The notes: generated by a model from the letters alone, not told the origin. A DNA stretch of 64,000 nt from Chanos chanos (GCF_902362185.1 NC_044497.1:32545001-32609000); one strand, 5' to 3'. Numbered from the stretch's first letter, positions 40,827 to 54,154 are shown. Translations and numbers: made by a program.

Positions 40827-43800
40827 TCAGATGGTAAAGAATGTTCCATGGTCGCTGTTAACTGTATCAGGATCAATACAGCGTCCCTTTTTACGTGTCA
40901 CACGATGATTTCGGTGGAACCTTGCATAGCATCGAAGCCCTGGATGAAGAAATGAAGAGAACTCACGGTGTTTAGCTTACCAAGAGTATTTAGCCTACAA
41001 TACTGAAAATTAGACCACTTTCATATACAGACTTACAGGTTCATTAGAACAAAATGGTTTGATCACTGTTTAAAATAGGTTACCTTCCTCACACATGCAG
41101 TCATCATAGCACTTGTTGTTGAGACCGTGGTTGTGAAGCTCACATGTGTGTTTTCTTAAATTACAACAAGAACCTTAAGAAGATCAAGAGATAGGTCAGA
41201 GCTATAATGTCAGACGACTGCAACGTCTCACTAGACACAAAATAATATTTAATCATCTCTGCAATATCACCAAAATTAGGCCCATGCTATGTATGGCTGA
41301 TGCAGAAACCATTGTTCATGCATTTGTCACATCTCGCCTTGACTACGGTAATGTTCTGTACTCTGGTCTGCCTGCCTCTAATACCAGAAGTCTTCAGCTG
41401 GTCCAGAACGCTGCTGCCACAATCTTGACCAGAACAAGGAAGTTCGACCACATTACTCCTGTCCTGGCTTCTTTTCATTGGCTCCCAATTCATGCCAGGG
41501 CTGATTTTAAAGTTGTCCTATTAACATTTAAAATTCTCCATGGCCTTGCACCAGCCTATCTATCTAATTTAATTATACCATGTCACTTGGATCAAACCAA
41601 ATGAGTACGTCGCATTAAATGAAGCTAGTCCTCCCGGATACAGTTATATACACCAGCCTCGTGTAACTAGCAGAGGAGGAGGCGTTGCAGTTATTTATAA
41701 TGATAACCTAGGCATCATACAAAAACCTCTACATAAATTCAATGCGTTTGAAGTTCTTTATACAAACATAACATATGTAGCCACAAAAAATACCCAGTCT
41801 ATCACACTAATTATTATCTATAGACCGCCTGGGCCGTACTCTGAATTCCTCTGTGAATTTGCAGATTTTATCTCAAACCTTGTTATTTCTTTAGACAAAG
41901 CTCTAATTGTCGGAGACTTTAACATTCATTTTGATAACCCACAGGACCCTCTGAGAACAGCGTTCGTGTCCATTCTAGATTCAGTAGGGATTAATCAGAC
42001 GGTCATAGGGCCCACTCATAATGGTGGCCACACCCTCGATCTTATACTAACACTCGGACTAAATGTAGGAAGTATAGTCACATTTCCACAATCTGAAGCT
42101 ATCTCAGATCATTATCTTATCTCATTCAAAATATTTCTTAGTAATAATATATGCAGCTCGCCACGCTATCATAATAAACGTACGTTTACGCCAGCTACTA
42201 CGCAGAACTTTATCAATAATCTCCCAGAGTTATCAACTTTGACTGGAACAATGTCACACCCCACAGAACTTGATCAGGCAACTGAATCTTTAGAGTTAAC
42301 ATTCCGCAACACCTTAGATAATGTGGCCCCACTTAAAAGGAAAATAATCAGAGAGAAAAAACTAGCTCCCTGGTATAATGAGCACACACGCGCCTTAAAA
42401 CGTACCACTCGAAAATTAGAACGTAAATGGCGCCAAACTAAATTGGTAGTATTCCAGTTAGCATGGAAGGAGAGCCTCCTGAGCTATAGAAAAGCTCTTA
42501 GTGCCGCTAGATCAATGTATCTCTCCACCCTAATAGAAGACAACAAAAATAATCCTAGATTTTTATTTAATATCGTATCAAAACTAACTGGGAATAAAAG
42601 CACCTCGGAAACAGGCACACCATCAATGTTCAGTGGCGACGCATTTATGAATTTTTTCAATAGCAAAATTGAAAATATCAGGCAAACAATCCAGGCTATA
42701 AATTTTAAACCAGATAATTTGATCACTAACACTGTAGATAACAATATAACTATATCAGATCAGCGATTAGAATGTTTTACTCCCCTTCAGGCGACCGAAT
42801 TGACCTCACTAATTTCTTCATCAAAATCACCAACTTGTGTACTAGATCCCTTACCTACACGTTTCCTTAAGCAGATACTGCCAGTAGTCATCGAACCGCT
42901 TTTAAAAATAATCAATTCCTCCCTTAGTACTGGCTATGTACCTAAATCTTTTAAACTAGCAGTTATCAAACCCCTAATTAAAAAACCTGACCTTGACCCC
43001 TGTTCATTGACCAACTACAGGCCAATATCTAACCTCCCCTTTATTTCCAAGATCCTAGAAAGGGCTGTAGCACAGCAGTTATGCTCATACTTACATAAGA
43101 ATAACATCCATGAACTTTATCAGTCAGGATTTAGGCCTCATCACAGCACAGAGACAGCACTGGTTAAAGTTGCAAATGACCTCTTACTGGCCTCTGATCA
43201 GGGTTGTGTCTCCTTGCTTGTGCTACTTGACCTCAGTGCAGCCTTTGACACCATTGATCATACCATTCTCCTTGATAGACTAGAAAATGTTGTTGGAGTT
43301 AAGGGAACGGCCCTCTTATGGCTTAGGTCCTACTTAACTGATCGTTATCAGTTTGTTGATGTAAATGGTGAGTCCTCTGCACATACTGAGGTAAAGTTCG
43401 GAGTCCCGCAAGGTTCTGTTTTAGGCCCACTGCTTTTCTCTTTATATATGCTACCTCTAGGTAATGTTATTCGTAAACACGGTATTAGCTTCCACTGCTA
43501 TGCTGATGACACACAGTTGTATGTCTCAGCGAAGCCAGACGAGAGACACCAACTTAACAAAATTGAGGAATGTCTAAAGGATATTAGGCACTGGATGCTT
43601 ACGAATTTCCTCTCACTCAACACTGAAAAAACAGAAGTACTTGTACTAGGATCACATGCAGCTAGGAGTAAGCTTTCCGACCACATAGTTACTCTGGATG
43701 GCCTTTCTCTTTCATTAGGTGCAGCAGTAAAAGATCTTGGTGTAATTATTGACCCCAGTCTTTTATTTGAAGCTCATGTAGATAATATTACCAGGATAGC

Positions 43801-44636
43801 CTTCTTTCATCTTAGAAATATTAACAAGATAAGAAATGCATTGTCATTTCAAGATGCTGAAAAATTGGTTCATGCTTTCATTACCTCTAGATTAGACTAC
43901 TGTAATGCCTTACTGTCTGGATGCTCTACTAGGTGTATAAATAAGCTACAGTTAGTTCAGAATGCAGCAGCCAGAGTTCTTACTAGAACCAAAAAATATG
44001 ATCACATCACCCCTATCTTATCCACACTGCACTGGCTCCCAGTCAAATCTCGTATTGATTATAAAATCTTACTATTAACATATAGAGCATTAAATGGTCT
44101 TGCGCCACAGTACCTGCGCGAACTCCTGGTCTTTTATGATCCACCACGCCTACTTAGATCAAAAGGTGCAGGCTATTTGTTGGTACCTCGAGTTATGATG
44201 GCTACAGCAGGGGGCAGAGCCTTCTCTTACAGAGCCCCACAGTTATGGAATAGCCTCCCAATTAATGTTCGAGACTCAGACACAGTCTCTATGTTTAAGT
44301 CAAGGCTGAAAACTTATCTGTTTAGCCAAGCCTTTTGCTAATAGCTCTTTACTAGGCAAAGGAGCAGATCTGGAGGGTTCTCGGGCATAGATTGTTTGGT
44401 GAACTGGGATGTTTGGATGCTGTCGCCCCCCCACTTTAACATGTTCACTCAGGTTTGTTGACTGTGGAGTGGGTGGCCGCCTTGTGTCCCAGAGTGCCAT
44501 CATGTCCATATTACCTTCTAGCTCTCCCTTTTAGCTATGCTGTACTAGTTAGTCTTGCTGGAGTCCCTGCCTGCACTCGGCACACGATGTATATTTACCT
44601 CAACCATTATGTGGAAATGAACATCTAACAATGTGC

Positions 44637-44714
<78 letters not shown>

Positions 44715-47700
44715 AGCCACACATGCTACTCCTGAGACACCAGTGATCCTGACTCCTCCCGCCCTGTGGACTGATCCATCCTGGTGTCATCATCTTCCAT
44801 CCCCCGTCAGCCTCCTGTCTACATCACCATCCCCTTTGTTCATGCCCCAATTTACTTTCAGCTGTAACTGCCCACGTGGTCGGCACCTATTGCACACCTG
44901 TCTGACCAAGGAGGGGTCTCCTCTCTCTGTGGTCCTCCTCAAGATTTCTCCCATTTTCCCATTTCCTTCTTGGGTTTTTGGGGAGTTTTTTCTTGCCCGC
45001 CATGAGGATTAAGTCAGGGGGTGCCGTCATATTTTGATTTGACTGTTGTGGCCTGTAAAGCCCCTTGAGACTGTAAACAGTGATATTGGGCTCTAAATAA
45101 ACTTGAACTTGAACTTGAACTTTCTGTTACTAAACCGTTCTCTTCTGTTTGTGTGAGTGGTTGACATCTGTGCCTTGCTGCCTGGATGTGGCTCCTTCCG
45201 CAGGTCGGCTGACTGACTTTGTCTCCATGCCCTGCTGTTCTTGGCCCTGCTGCCCCCATGTGGCCCTGCTCCTCCTGTGCCCTCCATAGCCACTAGTGTT
45301 GCTACATTCACGCATCTATAAAATTATTTTCTTTATTTATTTTGTTAAGTGCTGATATCCCAGTAATGCTCTCCTAATTCCTCCCTCATCCTCTGCATGT
45401 TTGTGTCTCATTTGTTTGCGCATGAGTGTCTTGTTTGAATGTGGCTACTTTCCTCTTAGGTGTGCCCACCCCCCCCCCTTCACTTTTCTCCGTCCCTGTC
45501 ATCTTCCTCTTCATTGCCATCCTGGCGGCTGCTGCGGCTTCGTGGCTTGTCTTCCTCCTGCGCTGCTGTGGCTGTGTCGCCTACCCCGGTTGAACCCCCC
45601 CCCTGCTGTTTTGTTATTCTTTATTTCTGTCAACTAGTGTGTTTTCATTTTCATTATTTCTGTGTTCTTTGCAATTTGCCCACTGGGTCGGCATCTATTG
45701 CACACCTGTCTGGCCATGAAGGGGTCTCCTCTCTCTGTGGTCCTTCTCAAGATTTCTCCTATTTTTCCCTATCATCTGGGTTCTTTGGAGTTTATTCTCG
45801 CCCGCTATGAGGATTAAGTCAGGGGGTGCTGCCCTGTTTTGTTTGTTGCAATCCTGTGGGCATGTAAAGCCCTTTGAGACTGTAAACAGTGATAAAGGGC
45901 TTTAAATAAACTTAAACTTGAAACTTGAACTTGATAATGTCAAAATATACAACTTTCACACTTACATGAGACAGGTAGAGAGAGACAGGCTTACCTGGCA
46001 TGCAGTCCACATGGTGATCACACAACTCCACCGTCTTAGAATTCATTGTCATATGCCCTTGGTTCAGACTCTTCGTATGCTGTTTGTCTGAGAGTAGATA
46101 AATTGTTTATATGCCATATCAACTGGTTCTGAAATCTTTTAATACATTTTCACATATAACATTAATTTCAACTGTGGTGGATGCCAAATCACAAATTCCA
46201 CCAGATTCCAGGTTTTAGGCTGTCACTCTAATCCAGTGGTTCTCAACTCCAGTCCTGAGTGCCCTCTGTTCTGCACATCTTTGTTTTAACCCTTCATTAT
46301 CACAGTTAATTGAGCTAATCAAGGGCTTGATGATTAATTGATCATTAGAATCAGGGGTGTCAGTCCCTAGTTAAAACAAAGACGTGCAGGACAGGGGGCC
46401 CTTAGGACTGGAGTTGAGGACCACTGCTTTACGCAATATGTGCCATTGTTTCTAACACTCATATACCAATCCTAAACATGAGAGCATTGCCTATAAACAA
46501 GTGGTCAAATCAAGTACCTTTATTTTTAGGTCTTGGTCTCATATCCTCATAGTCAGTCCAGTCAAACAGCGCCATGTTTAGAGTAGGCATCACCTCTTCT
46601 TCTGCTTTTCTGCCCTGACATGCCACATGTTCAAGACAAAACCCATTTAATAATTCACATGTACAAAAACATTAAAAACACACATTCTTTTCTATTATAC
46701 CAATCTGATCTGATACCAATCTTAAACTGATATTTGAAATTCATTTTTGGAGACACTAAAGCAGTCCTTTTTACATATCTGTAGGTGGTCTGCTTTTGTG
46801 CTCACTAGCAGATGGTGAGAGTTTCTTTTAGCACACACTAGAGAAAAACAATGAAAATAATACAAAAAAAAGAACAGATCTGTCCAAAATGAATAGATGT
46901 GGATGGTCAGCCTAATTTTTATTGAAAAACAAGAGAAGCACTCTCAGAGATTTTGACGATAAGGTCACCATTTGCTTATGATTCTCCTCACTTCAAAACT
47001 CGAAAGAACAGGGTTGAATTTGTTGATCTATAGTCTATAGTCCATGGTGTTTAATTAAAAAGGCTGGACAGCTTGACAATGGATACCTGGAGTTTAGTGT
47101 GGGGAGGTGACAGAGCAGAGGGTTCCTCACTGGCCACTGTGGTTGCCAGGGATATGCTGGAGCCAGTGATGACCACAGGGGACATGGGAGACTCAGCAGG
47201 ATTCCTCAAGGATAGTTTACTGGTATTTTGCTTCACAGAAATCTCCCTCTCCCTTACAGTTAATCCAAAATCTGTTGGATGATGTGAAAAAATACAGACT
47301 GAAGGATTAAAAAGAAGCAATGTGAGAGGAAAAAAACGGAATCTCTACTCACCCTTGCTATGGTAAACTCTAGTCCTGTGCCTTCTGTTCGTCTTGCGCC
47401 CATTCCCTTGTTTCCTGCTTTTCCTTGTGACCTCACTTCCGGGAGAAACGTTGTCCTGCCCCAAGACTACAATTTCAAATTTTGGGATGTTCTTCTCCCT
47501 CTGGTCCTCAGGATCCATCTCCAAATGAACAGGACTCAGACCCTCAAACTCTGGCCAGTCATCTTGGGCCTGGATCACAGGCAGACGATGCCTTTCATAG
47601 AGCTGGGCTGCACTCTTCTTCTCTTTTCCTCTAGCGTGCCTCTTTCCATGTCCACTCTGATGATCTGAGACCTCAGAGTTTGGCAGGTTGATGGCATCGC

Positions 47701-47818
47701 CTGGGGCATGTACTGTCCCAGTATCCTTGGTCATTTTATCTGTACTCTCAACACTGTGTGCCATAAACAGCACAATAAGGAGAAAAGCCTGACCAATAAA
47801 CCGAGCCATGATTGCCAT
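40827..47818 (-). CDS. draxin: Draxin (dorsal repulsive axon guidance protein)
   Basis: Draxin is a secreted axon guidance factor that binds netrin-1 and DCC and antagonises Wnt through LRP6. Coding exons in transcript order are 47818-47353, 47271-47087, 46614-46518, 46087-45995, 41173-41084 and 40939-40827, giving 347 residues. The N-terminus is a signal peptide ([20 protein letters not shown]). A basic, unstructured middle ([18 protein letters not shown]) follows, then the conserved [15 protein letters not shown], and a C-terminal ten-cysteine, dickkopf-like domain ([36 protein letters not shown]). The start is MAIMARF at 47818. MARF at 47809 is possible. The ATG at 47848 lies beyond the acceptor at 47833. 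The 4.8-kb intron after the exon at 45995 holds the LINE sequences. Confidence 0.94.
41215..41600 (+). mobile_element. LINE fragment, L2-type reverse transcriptase C-terminal part (older copy)
   Basis: The plus-strand frame at 41284-41604 reads [38 protein letters not shown] and [20 protein letters not shown], then LHGLAPAYL. These are the conserved C-terminal motifs of L2-clade ORF2. It differs clearly from the copy that follows (for example [12 protein letters not shown] there), so it is another element. It stops abruptly where the younger copy begins, and a matching LINE 3' tail resumes after that copy ends. The left edge is approximate. Confidence 0.75.
41606..44341 (+). CDS. LINE ORF2: endonuclease (partial) and reverse transcriptase
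   Basis: The frame is open from the element's truncated start to a TAA, about 911 codons. No stop interrupts it, and the first internal ATG is at 41966. The N-terminal part shows endonuclease motifs ([33 protein letters not shown]) but lacks the beginning of that domain. The reverse transcriptase shows [56 protein letters not shown] and the catalytic CYADDTQLY near 43500. The C-terminus has [21 protein letters not shown] and [10 protein letters not shown], as in the L2 clade. Lacking its 5' part, it is probably not mobile on its own. Confidence 0.85.
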   Translation, partial: YVALNEASPPGYSYIHQPRVTSRGGGVAVIYNDNLGIIQKPLHKFNAFEVLYTNITYVATKNTQSITLIIIYRPPGPYSEFLCEFADFISNLVISLDKALIVGDFNIHFDNPQDPLRTAFVSILDSVGINQTVIGPTHNGGHTLDLILTLGLNVGSIVTFPQSEAISDHYLISFKIFLSNNICSSPRYHNKRTFTPATTQNFINNLPELSTLTGTMSHPTELDQATESLELTFRNTLDNVAPLKRKIIREKKLAPWYNEHTRALKRTTRKLERKWRQTKLVVFQLAWKESLLSYRKALSAARSMYLSTLIEDNKNNPRFLFNIVSKLTGNKSTSETGTPSMFSGDAFMNFFNSKIENIRQTIQAINFKPDNLITNTVDNNITISDQRLECFTPLQATELTSLISSSKSPTCVLDPLPTRFLKQILPVVIEPLLKIINSSLSTGYVPKSFKLAVIKPLIKKPDLDPCSLTNYRPISNLPFISKILERAVAQQLCSYLHKNNIHELYQSGFRPHHSTETALVKVANDLLLASDQGCVSLLVLLDLSAAFDTIDHTILLDRLENVVGVKGTALLWLRSYLTDRYQFVDVNGESSAHTEVKFGVPQGSVLGPLLFSLYMLPLGNVIRKHGISFHCYADDTQLYVSAKPDERHQLNKIEECLKDIRHWMLTNFLSLNTEKTEVLVLGSHAARSKLSDHIVTLDGLSLSLGAAVKDLGVIIDPSLLFEAHVDNITRIAFFHLRNINKIRNALSFQDAEKLVHAFITSRLDYCNALLSGCSTRCINKLQLVQNAAARVLTRTKKYDHITPILSTLHWLPVKSRIDYKILLLTYRALNGLAPQYLRELLVFYDPPRLLRSKGAGYLLVPRVMMATAGGRAFSYRAPQLWNSLPINVRDSDTVSMFKSRLKTYLFSQAFC
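44636..44711. repeat. (CT)n microsatellite inside LINE 3' UTR
   Basis: This is a 76-base CT array, broken by CCCTCTCC units, in the 3' untranslated part of the L2 element. Confidence 0.9.
45121..45940 (+). mobile_element. Second L2-type 3' end (older element remnant)
   Basis: The segment 45685-45935 repeats the order of 44880-45117: GGCATCTATTGCACACCTGT, GGGGTCTCCTCTCTCTGTGG, CTCAAGATTTCTCC, CGCTATGAGGATTAAGTCAG, TTTGAGACTGTAAACAGTG and AATAAACTT, with a tail of AAACTTGAACTTGA. Sequence differences from the first copy show it is a separate element. With 41215-41600 it may be one older LINE split by the younger insertion. Confidence 0.65.
46234..46426. mobile_element. hAT-like non-autonomous palindromic element (MITE)
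   Basis: The element lies in the draxin intron between the exons at 45995-46087 and 46518-46614. Terminal inverted repeats CAGTGGTTCTCAACTCCAG and, from the other end, CAGTGGTCCTCAACTCCAG match at 22 of 23 positions when extended. Inner arms CTTTGTTTTAAC and GTTAAAACAAAG pair as well. Flanking octamers CTCTAATC and CTTTACGC agree at five of eight positions, consistent with an old 8-bp hAT duplication. There is no open frame. Confidence 0.7.
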
Positions 47819-47833
47819 TCTGAGTATAAAATC

Positions 47834-50612
47834 CTGTGTATGAAACAAAGTGTAAGTGTTTCAGTTAAACCTCCTACTGGGGTATAACTCTGACAAAAAG
47901 ACCATTTAGTACACTTCTGATTTAATTTATATAATGCAGATGTTTTCACGTGTTTCATTTTTCACAGTTCTTGAAATTCTGTTCTTTAAATAAGAGAAAA
48001 TAAATTTAAGATGATCATTCATGAACATCGAAGAAAGATTTTTAAATTACCATTGCAGTAGCACATTAAGAATTGTGAGAATAAGTGCTTGAAGCTTTGG
48101 TTGTGTTTAAGAGGCACTAAAACGGCAGGCTCTTCTAATACAGAAAAGAGCCATGGTGACAGAGGATTGCAAGACTGGTTGAAATGATGATATTTTACGC
48201 ATGAGTGGCTGAGAAACAAAGTTTTAGGACAGAAAGTACCACACACTGACAGGCTCCAAGACCGAGGGCTTTTGTCTGAGGCAACGTGTGAGAGCACAGA
48301 ACTCGGAAAAAAGAGTAGCTGGTTTTGATGCCCTACAATGGAATTAGGATGTAAGGAATAGAGGGGCAGTACAGAGTGGAGACAGTGGTTCTAAAATAAG
48401 CCCACTGGTGAACAGAGGACGGGATATTGTGTGGATTAATGACTTGCTTGTTCCTTCTATTGAATGGAGAGCTCTTAGTAACCATCTGGTCTTCTCATAT
48501 CATTTATTTGCTGTCAGCTCTTTAATTCTGCAGCACTATTTACAAAAACTAGATTTATAAGTTCTTATGGCAGGACTACAAAAGTACAGAGTGCGGAATG
48601 GAAGTGCTCAACAGACCATTTTAACAATGTTCTTTTTTTACCTTCAACACACAGGTTGACACAGAATATACTCCAGACCTCTTGTGTACAACCAGCTTTC
48701 ACTCAACAAAACATACTGCTTTAAACTGTAACAGTTTATAATTGCATTGCAATGTGATTTTCAAAATATTTGGCATTTTCAGTTTGACGTTTGAGACTTA
48801 GATAAAATATAAAAGTAAGACTTGTAAGCTTGTTTGATCTGTTCTGTGCTTCTACATGCTTCTTATGGGCAGGATTAGAATGTAATGCAACAATCTGAGC
48901 GGTGGGATTTTCGTGACTCAAAACGGATTACACACACATAGAAGAGACAAGCATGACTAAGTAACCAAGCTAAGATTACTTTAATGTCTGCCGACAAATC
49001 TTCTGTTGCCAAATTGTACTTCCATGTTTATACACTGGGGTCCACAGATCCTAATTTTGGAGATTAGACATATGAATTTATAACACGACTCCATGCTATA
49101 CGTGCAGAAATCAAGGCAGAGCTGAATTTTATAATTTCATGAATTGTTGAACTGACATGCACTGTAACCTAAAATCAATAAAAAATATTGTAAGATTTAA
49201 GAAAGTCCCAAAACAAATTGCTTGAAAGCATATAAAAACAGTTAGCTGTTCTTTTTTAAATGTCTTGTGGCTGCTATTTTGAAAGATTACACTCAGATTT
49301 ACAGAGGGATTTATTTCGACACAACCTGCAACAGCAAGGATGATTATCCTTACAAGCTTGTTCAAAAGAGTCAGTTTATATGGAATATTAGGAATAATCA
49401 GTTTGGCAATGAGGATAAGAAATAGCTCCAAATCAAATCATCTATACAGACATGTATATACCCTACTACAGGACTGAAAAACAAAATTTGACATACATGA
49501 AAGATTATTATTATATTACATTATTATATATTATAAATGAAGATACTTGGAAAACGGTATTGTTATTTTATATATCATGCACATATGATGCACAAGTCGC
49601 ACAAACATTCCTGTGCTGAAATAAAAACAGTTGGTTGCCTGAGGCTTGACGTAGGTGCACGCCATGGCGACATTTTAACATAGCCCATCTTAAGATAAAT
49701 TGCTCTGGAGTCTCTTTGTCAAAGGGAATAATTTAAGGAGTATTTGTGATGAACGTTAGCGGTAATGGTAGGTATTTATGATCCTGTTCTTCCAGCTAAG
49801 GTATAGGCTACAGGTGTTTTATTCAGTAATTAGTGAATACTCAACATGCACAAAAGCTCTCACAGCAATAGATATGATGCTGATAAAAAAAGTAAAATAA
49901 TGCTTTGTATTGGCACACAAACTAGTGGACTGGATTTCTGCACAACTGCAATATTGTAATTTGTCTTAGAGCTATATCCTCGGAGCGCTATTCCCCTCAC
50001 TTATTTGCACCCACTTAGCACATACAGTGCAGTAATATTTCAATTATCACTTGAAACTTTTTAATTAAGTCTCATCTAGTCTGTTAATTGTGTGATGTCC
50101 CGCTGGGTTTTCCCGTCGAACGGATCCCCTTGAGGATTAGAACAAAGTCCTCAACACGTTTTATTCTAACTTTCATAACAATGTAGTCATTAACATGATT
50201 AATGCATAAGAGAAAATGCAAATGCCCTCTCTCTTATTAAATTAGTGTATTTTTTCACAGTATTGATCATTAATTTATAGCACTGGAGATGCAAGTAACC
50301 GAAATGTTCGGACCGCATCATGATCCGTAGTTAGGCAGGGTGCGCTTGCAATCAACTACCGAATTTCACTTTTTGAATATTATTTCACAGAATCTAGAAT
50401 GGTTATATTGTTTTAAACGTTCAGAATATTTACAAAAGAGGAGAAGTAACGTTTCTTAACATTCACGTTTTAGGTGACCACTGAAAACCTCAATTTACTT
50501 CAGACATTTTAAAATGAAGACAAAACTGCCAATTAGCGTGCAAAGGTTTTGGCTAGTTAAACTGCGCCAAACCAGCGATGAAACAGCAACACAACACAGA
50601 ATATAAAATCAC
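47834..50612. other. draxin 5' intron / intergenic
   Basis: The first coding exon of draxin starts at an acceptor (cacag before GATTTTATACTC at 47833), so a leader exon lies further upstream. I see no coding exon or RNA gene in this 2.8 kb. Confidence 0.45.
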
Positions 50613-50720
50613 CTGCTCTCCGTTTGCGGTTAGCGTTGCATACAGTCACGCAGAGTTCTTCAAAGTGAGTTGCGGTGGTGAAATGGCAGTATCATAAACG
50701 TACAGACTGCTGGCGTACTA
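50613..50720 (-). other. draxin: Candidate draxin leader exon
   Basis: On the minus strand, sequence ending ACGGAGAGCAG is followed by gtgattttat, a fair donor, in a relatively CG-rich patch. It could splice to the acceptor at 47833. The upstream edge is unknown, and no TATA box was seen. Confidence 0.3.
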
Positions 50721-53590
50721 GGCGTGAACCAGATGAATAGTTGGATGTGTTAAGCGCACAGTAGCAATGCGCATCTCTGGACCTACAGGCTCGTTGTTCA
50801 GGGGAAAGTAAATGACGGCAAACGGGACCAGCTACTTTACACATCACAAGACACGACTACAGTCAGTGATATCAGAAGAATAAGAAGCGTTTCATCAAAT
50901 AACACAGCCCAGAGAGCTTTAGAGTAAGTAGTTTCGTTTGTATGAATCATATTATCATTAACCACGAAAGAGTCCAAACGTCCTTCGAAACCTTTGGTAA
51001 CTCCGTGGTTTGGAAAAAAAAGTGCACTCAGATAATTCAGTAACGTATTCATATTTGCCTTTACATCCATTTTTGAAGAACCATTTTTGTACAAAGAGAG
51101 GCATTGTTTTGGGTTTGTTGATTACACTGGGAAAGGCATGAATTCCTGCACATCTCAAAGGACCTACAGCACGAACAGAAACAGGGCCACGGGCCTCGCA
51201 TTACCAATGAGCCCTTCAGTATGATGATTGGTGGCTGACAGCAGTAGTGCGGTGGTTGTTGTTGTACATGAGGACCCTACAGAGCAACTGAAGAATGAGG
51301 TGTACATATCTCCTGGGGAAGGAACATGGGCAGCACTTCAGTGAGAGGCTATAAATCAAGTGTTCTCCTCTGTTCTCTTTTTAATGTAAGTGTACATAAT
51401 CTAAAGAGCCCGCCACATTCTCCAAGCCCAAATTTTATTGTTCGTTCACGTTAAAACACAATGGTTTATGGATATTGTTTATCTGGTGGTTTGTGCACAT
51501 ACACTTAATGGTTTCTCATGCCCAATTAGTTCAAAATGTTTGTAAACTTAACTCAGAAACACAGTTCAGAGCAATTTATTAAACCTTATTCAGGAAATAA
51601 GCAACCGAGTCAGTTCCCTCTTGTAAATTTTCCAACTCTGGAGTTTAATGCATGATGGTGGACTAAAAAAGTAACGGATATCACAACTATAATTTGGCAA
51701 AATCAAGATTATTCATGTATTCATTTATCTAACTGAATTGTAAAATCTCTAATACAAAATGAATATGATGGCACTGGAAATTCAGTGTAGGGAATCCCTT
51801 TTTGTAATCTGAATTCTCTTTCAAAATATTTTCCGTATTTACAAAGAAAAATGGAAGATCCAGTCAACCAATATAGAATCTGACATTCTGTACTCAGTGA
51901 CCTCTCAAACTACAGAGCTGAGAACCAAAACATGGAGGAAAAGACAAATAATATCCTCTTTCTTATAGTTGCTGATAAAATGTGAACTGATTGTATCTGG
52001 CCTCTTAAACAGTCCAGCACAGCAGATTTCTTTACTATGAGGTGAGTTTTGAGATTTGAATGAATCTGTTCACTGGCATAACTGGAAACAACACTCAGCA
52101 CAATTAAGAATTGTTGACCATAACTAGATTTTTTTAGAATTGTGTTTTTGCTAATTTGAGACAACAAGGGAGAAAATATTCAAAGGGTCATTAACTAAAA
52201 GGGAAAAAAAGATTTAGTGCAAGAGGTTGCCCACATACATTACCATCACATACACTGCAAATCTATATCCCAACATTATACATCTAATATTTTATAACAA
52301 TATGCAAATCTCTATGTATATTGTTGAGTTATGAGTTATTTATATTCATTTTTATATAAACCTAATGTGTGATATGTCACAAACAAAGCTGATTAAATAA
52401 TCAATGCTATAGCTCAATTTGCCACTGTTTAAAAAAAAAATTAGACGATCCAAAATCCTCCCGTCACTAAAAATGATTATTGTAAACATGTCAAGTAGTC
52501 TTTCTGTGGCTAAATTAAACCTATTCTTCCTGCATAATCTTCCAAAACATTTTGACTGATATGTGCTGATCTCTGATGGATTGATGCTTCCCTGCCAGTG
52601 TGAACATGGCACACTGTGACATCGCACATGTCCCTGCTCTAGCTGGCAAACAGCATAGGTCAGTCCAGCGTTAAGTATTTTTTTGACTAAATTATAGTGA
52701 GTAAGAGTGTTGTCAATTTGATTTTTTTTCACCATGCTAGACAGCTATGATAGCAAATTTTGGAGGATTCAAGCAATCCATTGCATTTGCAGTCAACGGC
52801 CTCTAGGTGGTAATGCAGTATAACATCTTGGGTCAATTAGTATTTAAATTTTAACTGACATTTTTTTGCTTGGCAGGTGCCCTAATGTAGAGTGACCTAC
52901 AAAACAGTTTATTTAGTAATTTTACTAGTGTAGGCCACTTCTCACTTAACTCACTTTGTAAGTATACAGCAGTCTTTAGTTTAATGCTTTGTTCATTGCT
53001 GACCAATTATTCATTTTGGAGATTGTTATGTTGTGTAGACCCGCGGTTTTTAAAAGTTTCTCTGTAGCATCTCTGTCTCTCTAATTGATTTACTCCATAC
53101 CCGGTATATTTTTACAATAGAAGAATAAGGCCGAACACTTTCCAGATAACAAAGCTAAAACAACTTCTGTTGGAGGGGAAGATCTCAGGGATATCTTCTG
53201 AGAGATGCACTCTGTGATGTTCCCATGACGTGAGAGAATGATTTGAGTTGTGTCAAACACAAGTTTTCACAAGATTTTTTTTTAAAGAAGCTAACCATTC
53301 TCCTGTTGATAAATGTCACACACATAAAGGCATTTGCAAGAAATATATAGCTACAAAACTAAACTGAAGACTAGACTGGAAAACGTAATCTTAATTTGAG
53401 AATGGTTTTCAAGAAAATGTTTGTAAATCCTGTCACTTTTTGGACTATGAAAAAAAAACCTTTCTTCTAGGAAGCATTTGATTTAACTCTGGGATAAATG
53501 TGACTTTAATGTGATATTGCAGGTGTACATACAATATTTGACATAGTGATATAGAAAAGGAAAAAGACAAGGAAATGTATACATGTTCTT
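50721..53590. other. Gene-free stretch
   Basis: The sequence is AT-rich, with no supported exon, RNA gene or recognisable mobile element. It ends at the 3' UTR of the small minus-strand gene at 54.2 kb. Confidence 0.45.
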
Positions 53591-53597
53591 TAAGGTA

Positions 53598-53603
53598 TTT
53601 ATT
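53598..53603 (-). terminator. Candidate polyadenylation signal of the small HLH-like gene
   Basis: AATAAA on the minus strand lies about 550 bases past the stop at 54155. No other gene nearby would use it. Confidence 0.4.
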
Positions 53604-54154
53604 CAGCATTTATATATACAAATAGGAAAAAATGTTACTACATATTTTGTATCATTAATCTAGCATATTCATCACCTTAACTTTTAAAAATAATTTGCAT
53701 AAACAGCATACTACTCTTCCTTTTTACAAAGGAATATGGCTTTTGTTCAAGTGTTTCCATTAGCATATGTCTCCTACAGACCTATTGAATCTTCTATTCT
53801 CTCTGCATAGAGTAAGTAAAGCAATACCGCTTTTACAAAATTAATAATAAATGTATTATCACCCCTTTGTAGACAATTCAAATTCACACATAGGGTAGCA
53901 TTCATAACAGATTCAAATTTGTCTTTACAAAAGACTTTGGAGCATTAACATATAAACACAACCATTTTTGCTTGTGAGCAAAAAATGAATCATAGGGCTA
54001 AAGGGCATCAAGCCTTCCTTTCAAGTATTCAGAACAATGGAGTCAGTCCAGTTCAACGCAGCCAGAGCATTTTAAGCTGAATTCTCCAGCTTTCATCAAA
54101 GTGTGCTGTGTTCTCCGTCTCATCTGTCCTCCGTGGACATGACCACAGCGGACA

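Larger units (their letters stand above)
41601..45120 (+). mobile_element. L2-clade LINE, 5'-truncated, inserted in the draxin intron
   Basis: The element lies antisense to draxin. It enters within the endonuclease domain, runs through an open reverse transcriptase and a 3' UTR containing a (CT)n array, and ends in a TTGAAC-type short repeat tail (about 45095-45120). The 3' end repeats the sequence of the second tail at 45660-45935. The truncated start and the repeat tail are typical of L2 retrotransposition. The open frame suggests a recent insertion. Confidence 0.85.

Noticed and set aside
42484-42744. Antisense open frame within the LINE
   Set aside because: It is a shadow of the reverse transcriptase frame on the plus strand.
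40827-46087. Cysteine-rich C-terminus read as a dickkopf gene
   Set aside because: The N-terminal part, [15 protein letters not shown] and the ten-cysteine spacing fit draxin. The cysteine domain is only dickkopf-like.
50670-50700. Short match to the U4 snRNA 5' region (ATGGCAGTATCAT)
   Set aside because: The rest of U4 (Sm site and stem-loops) is absent.
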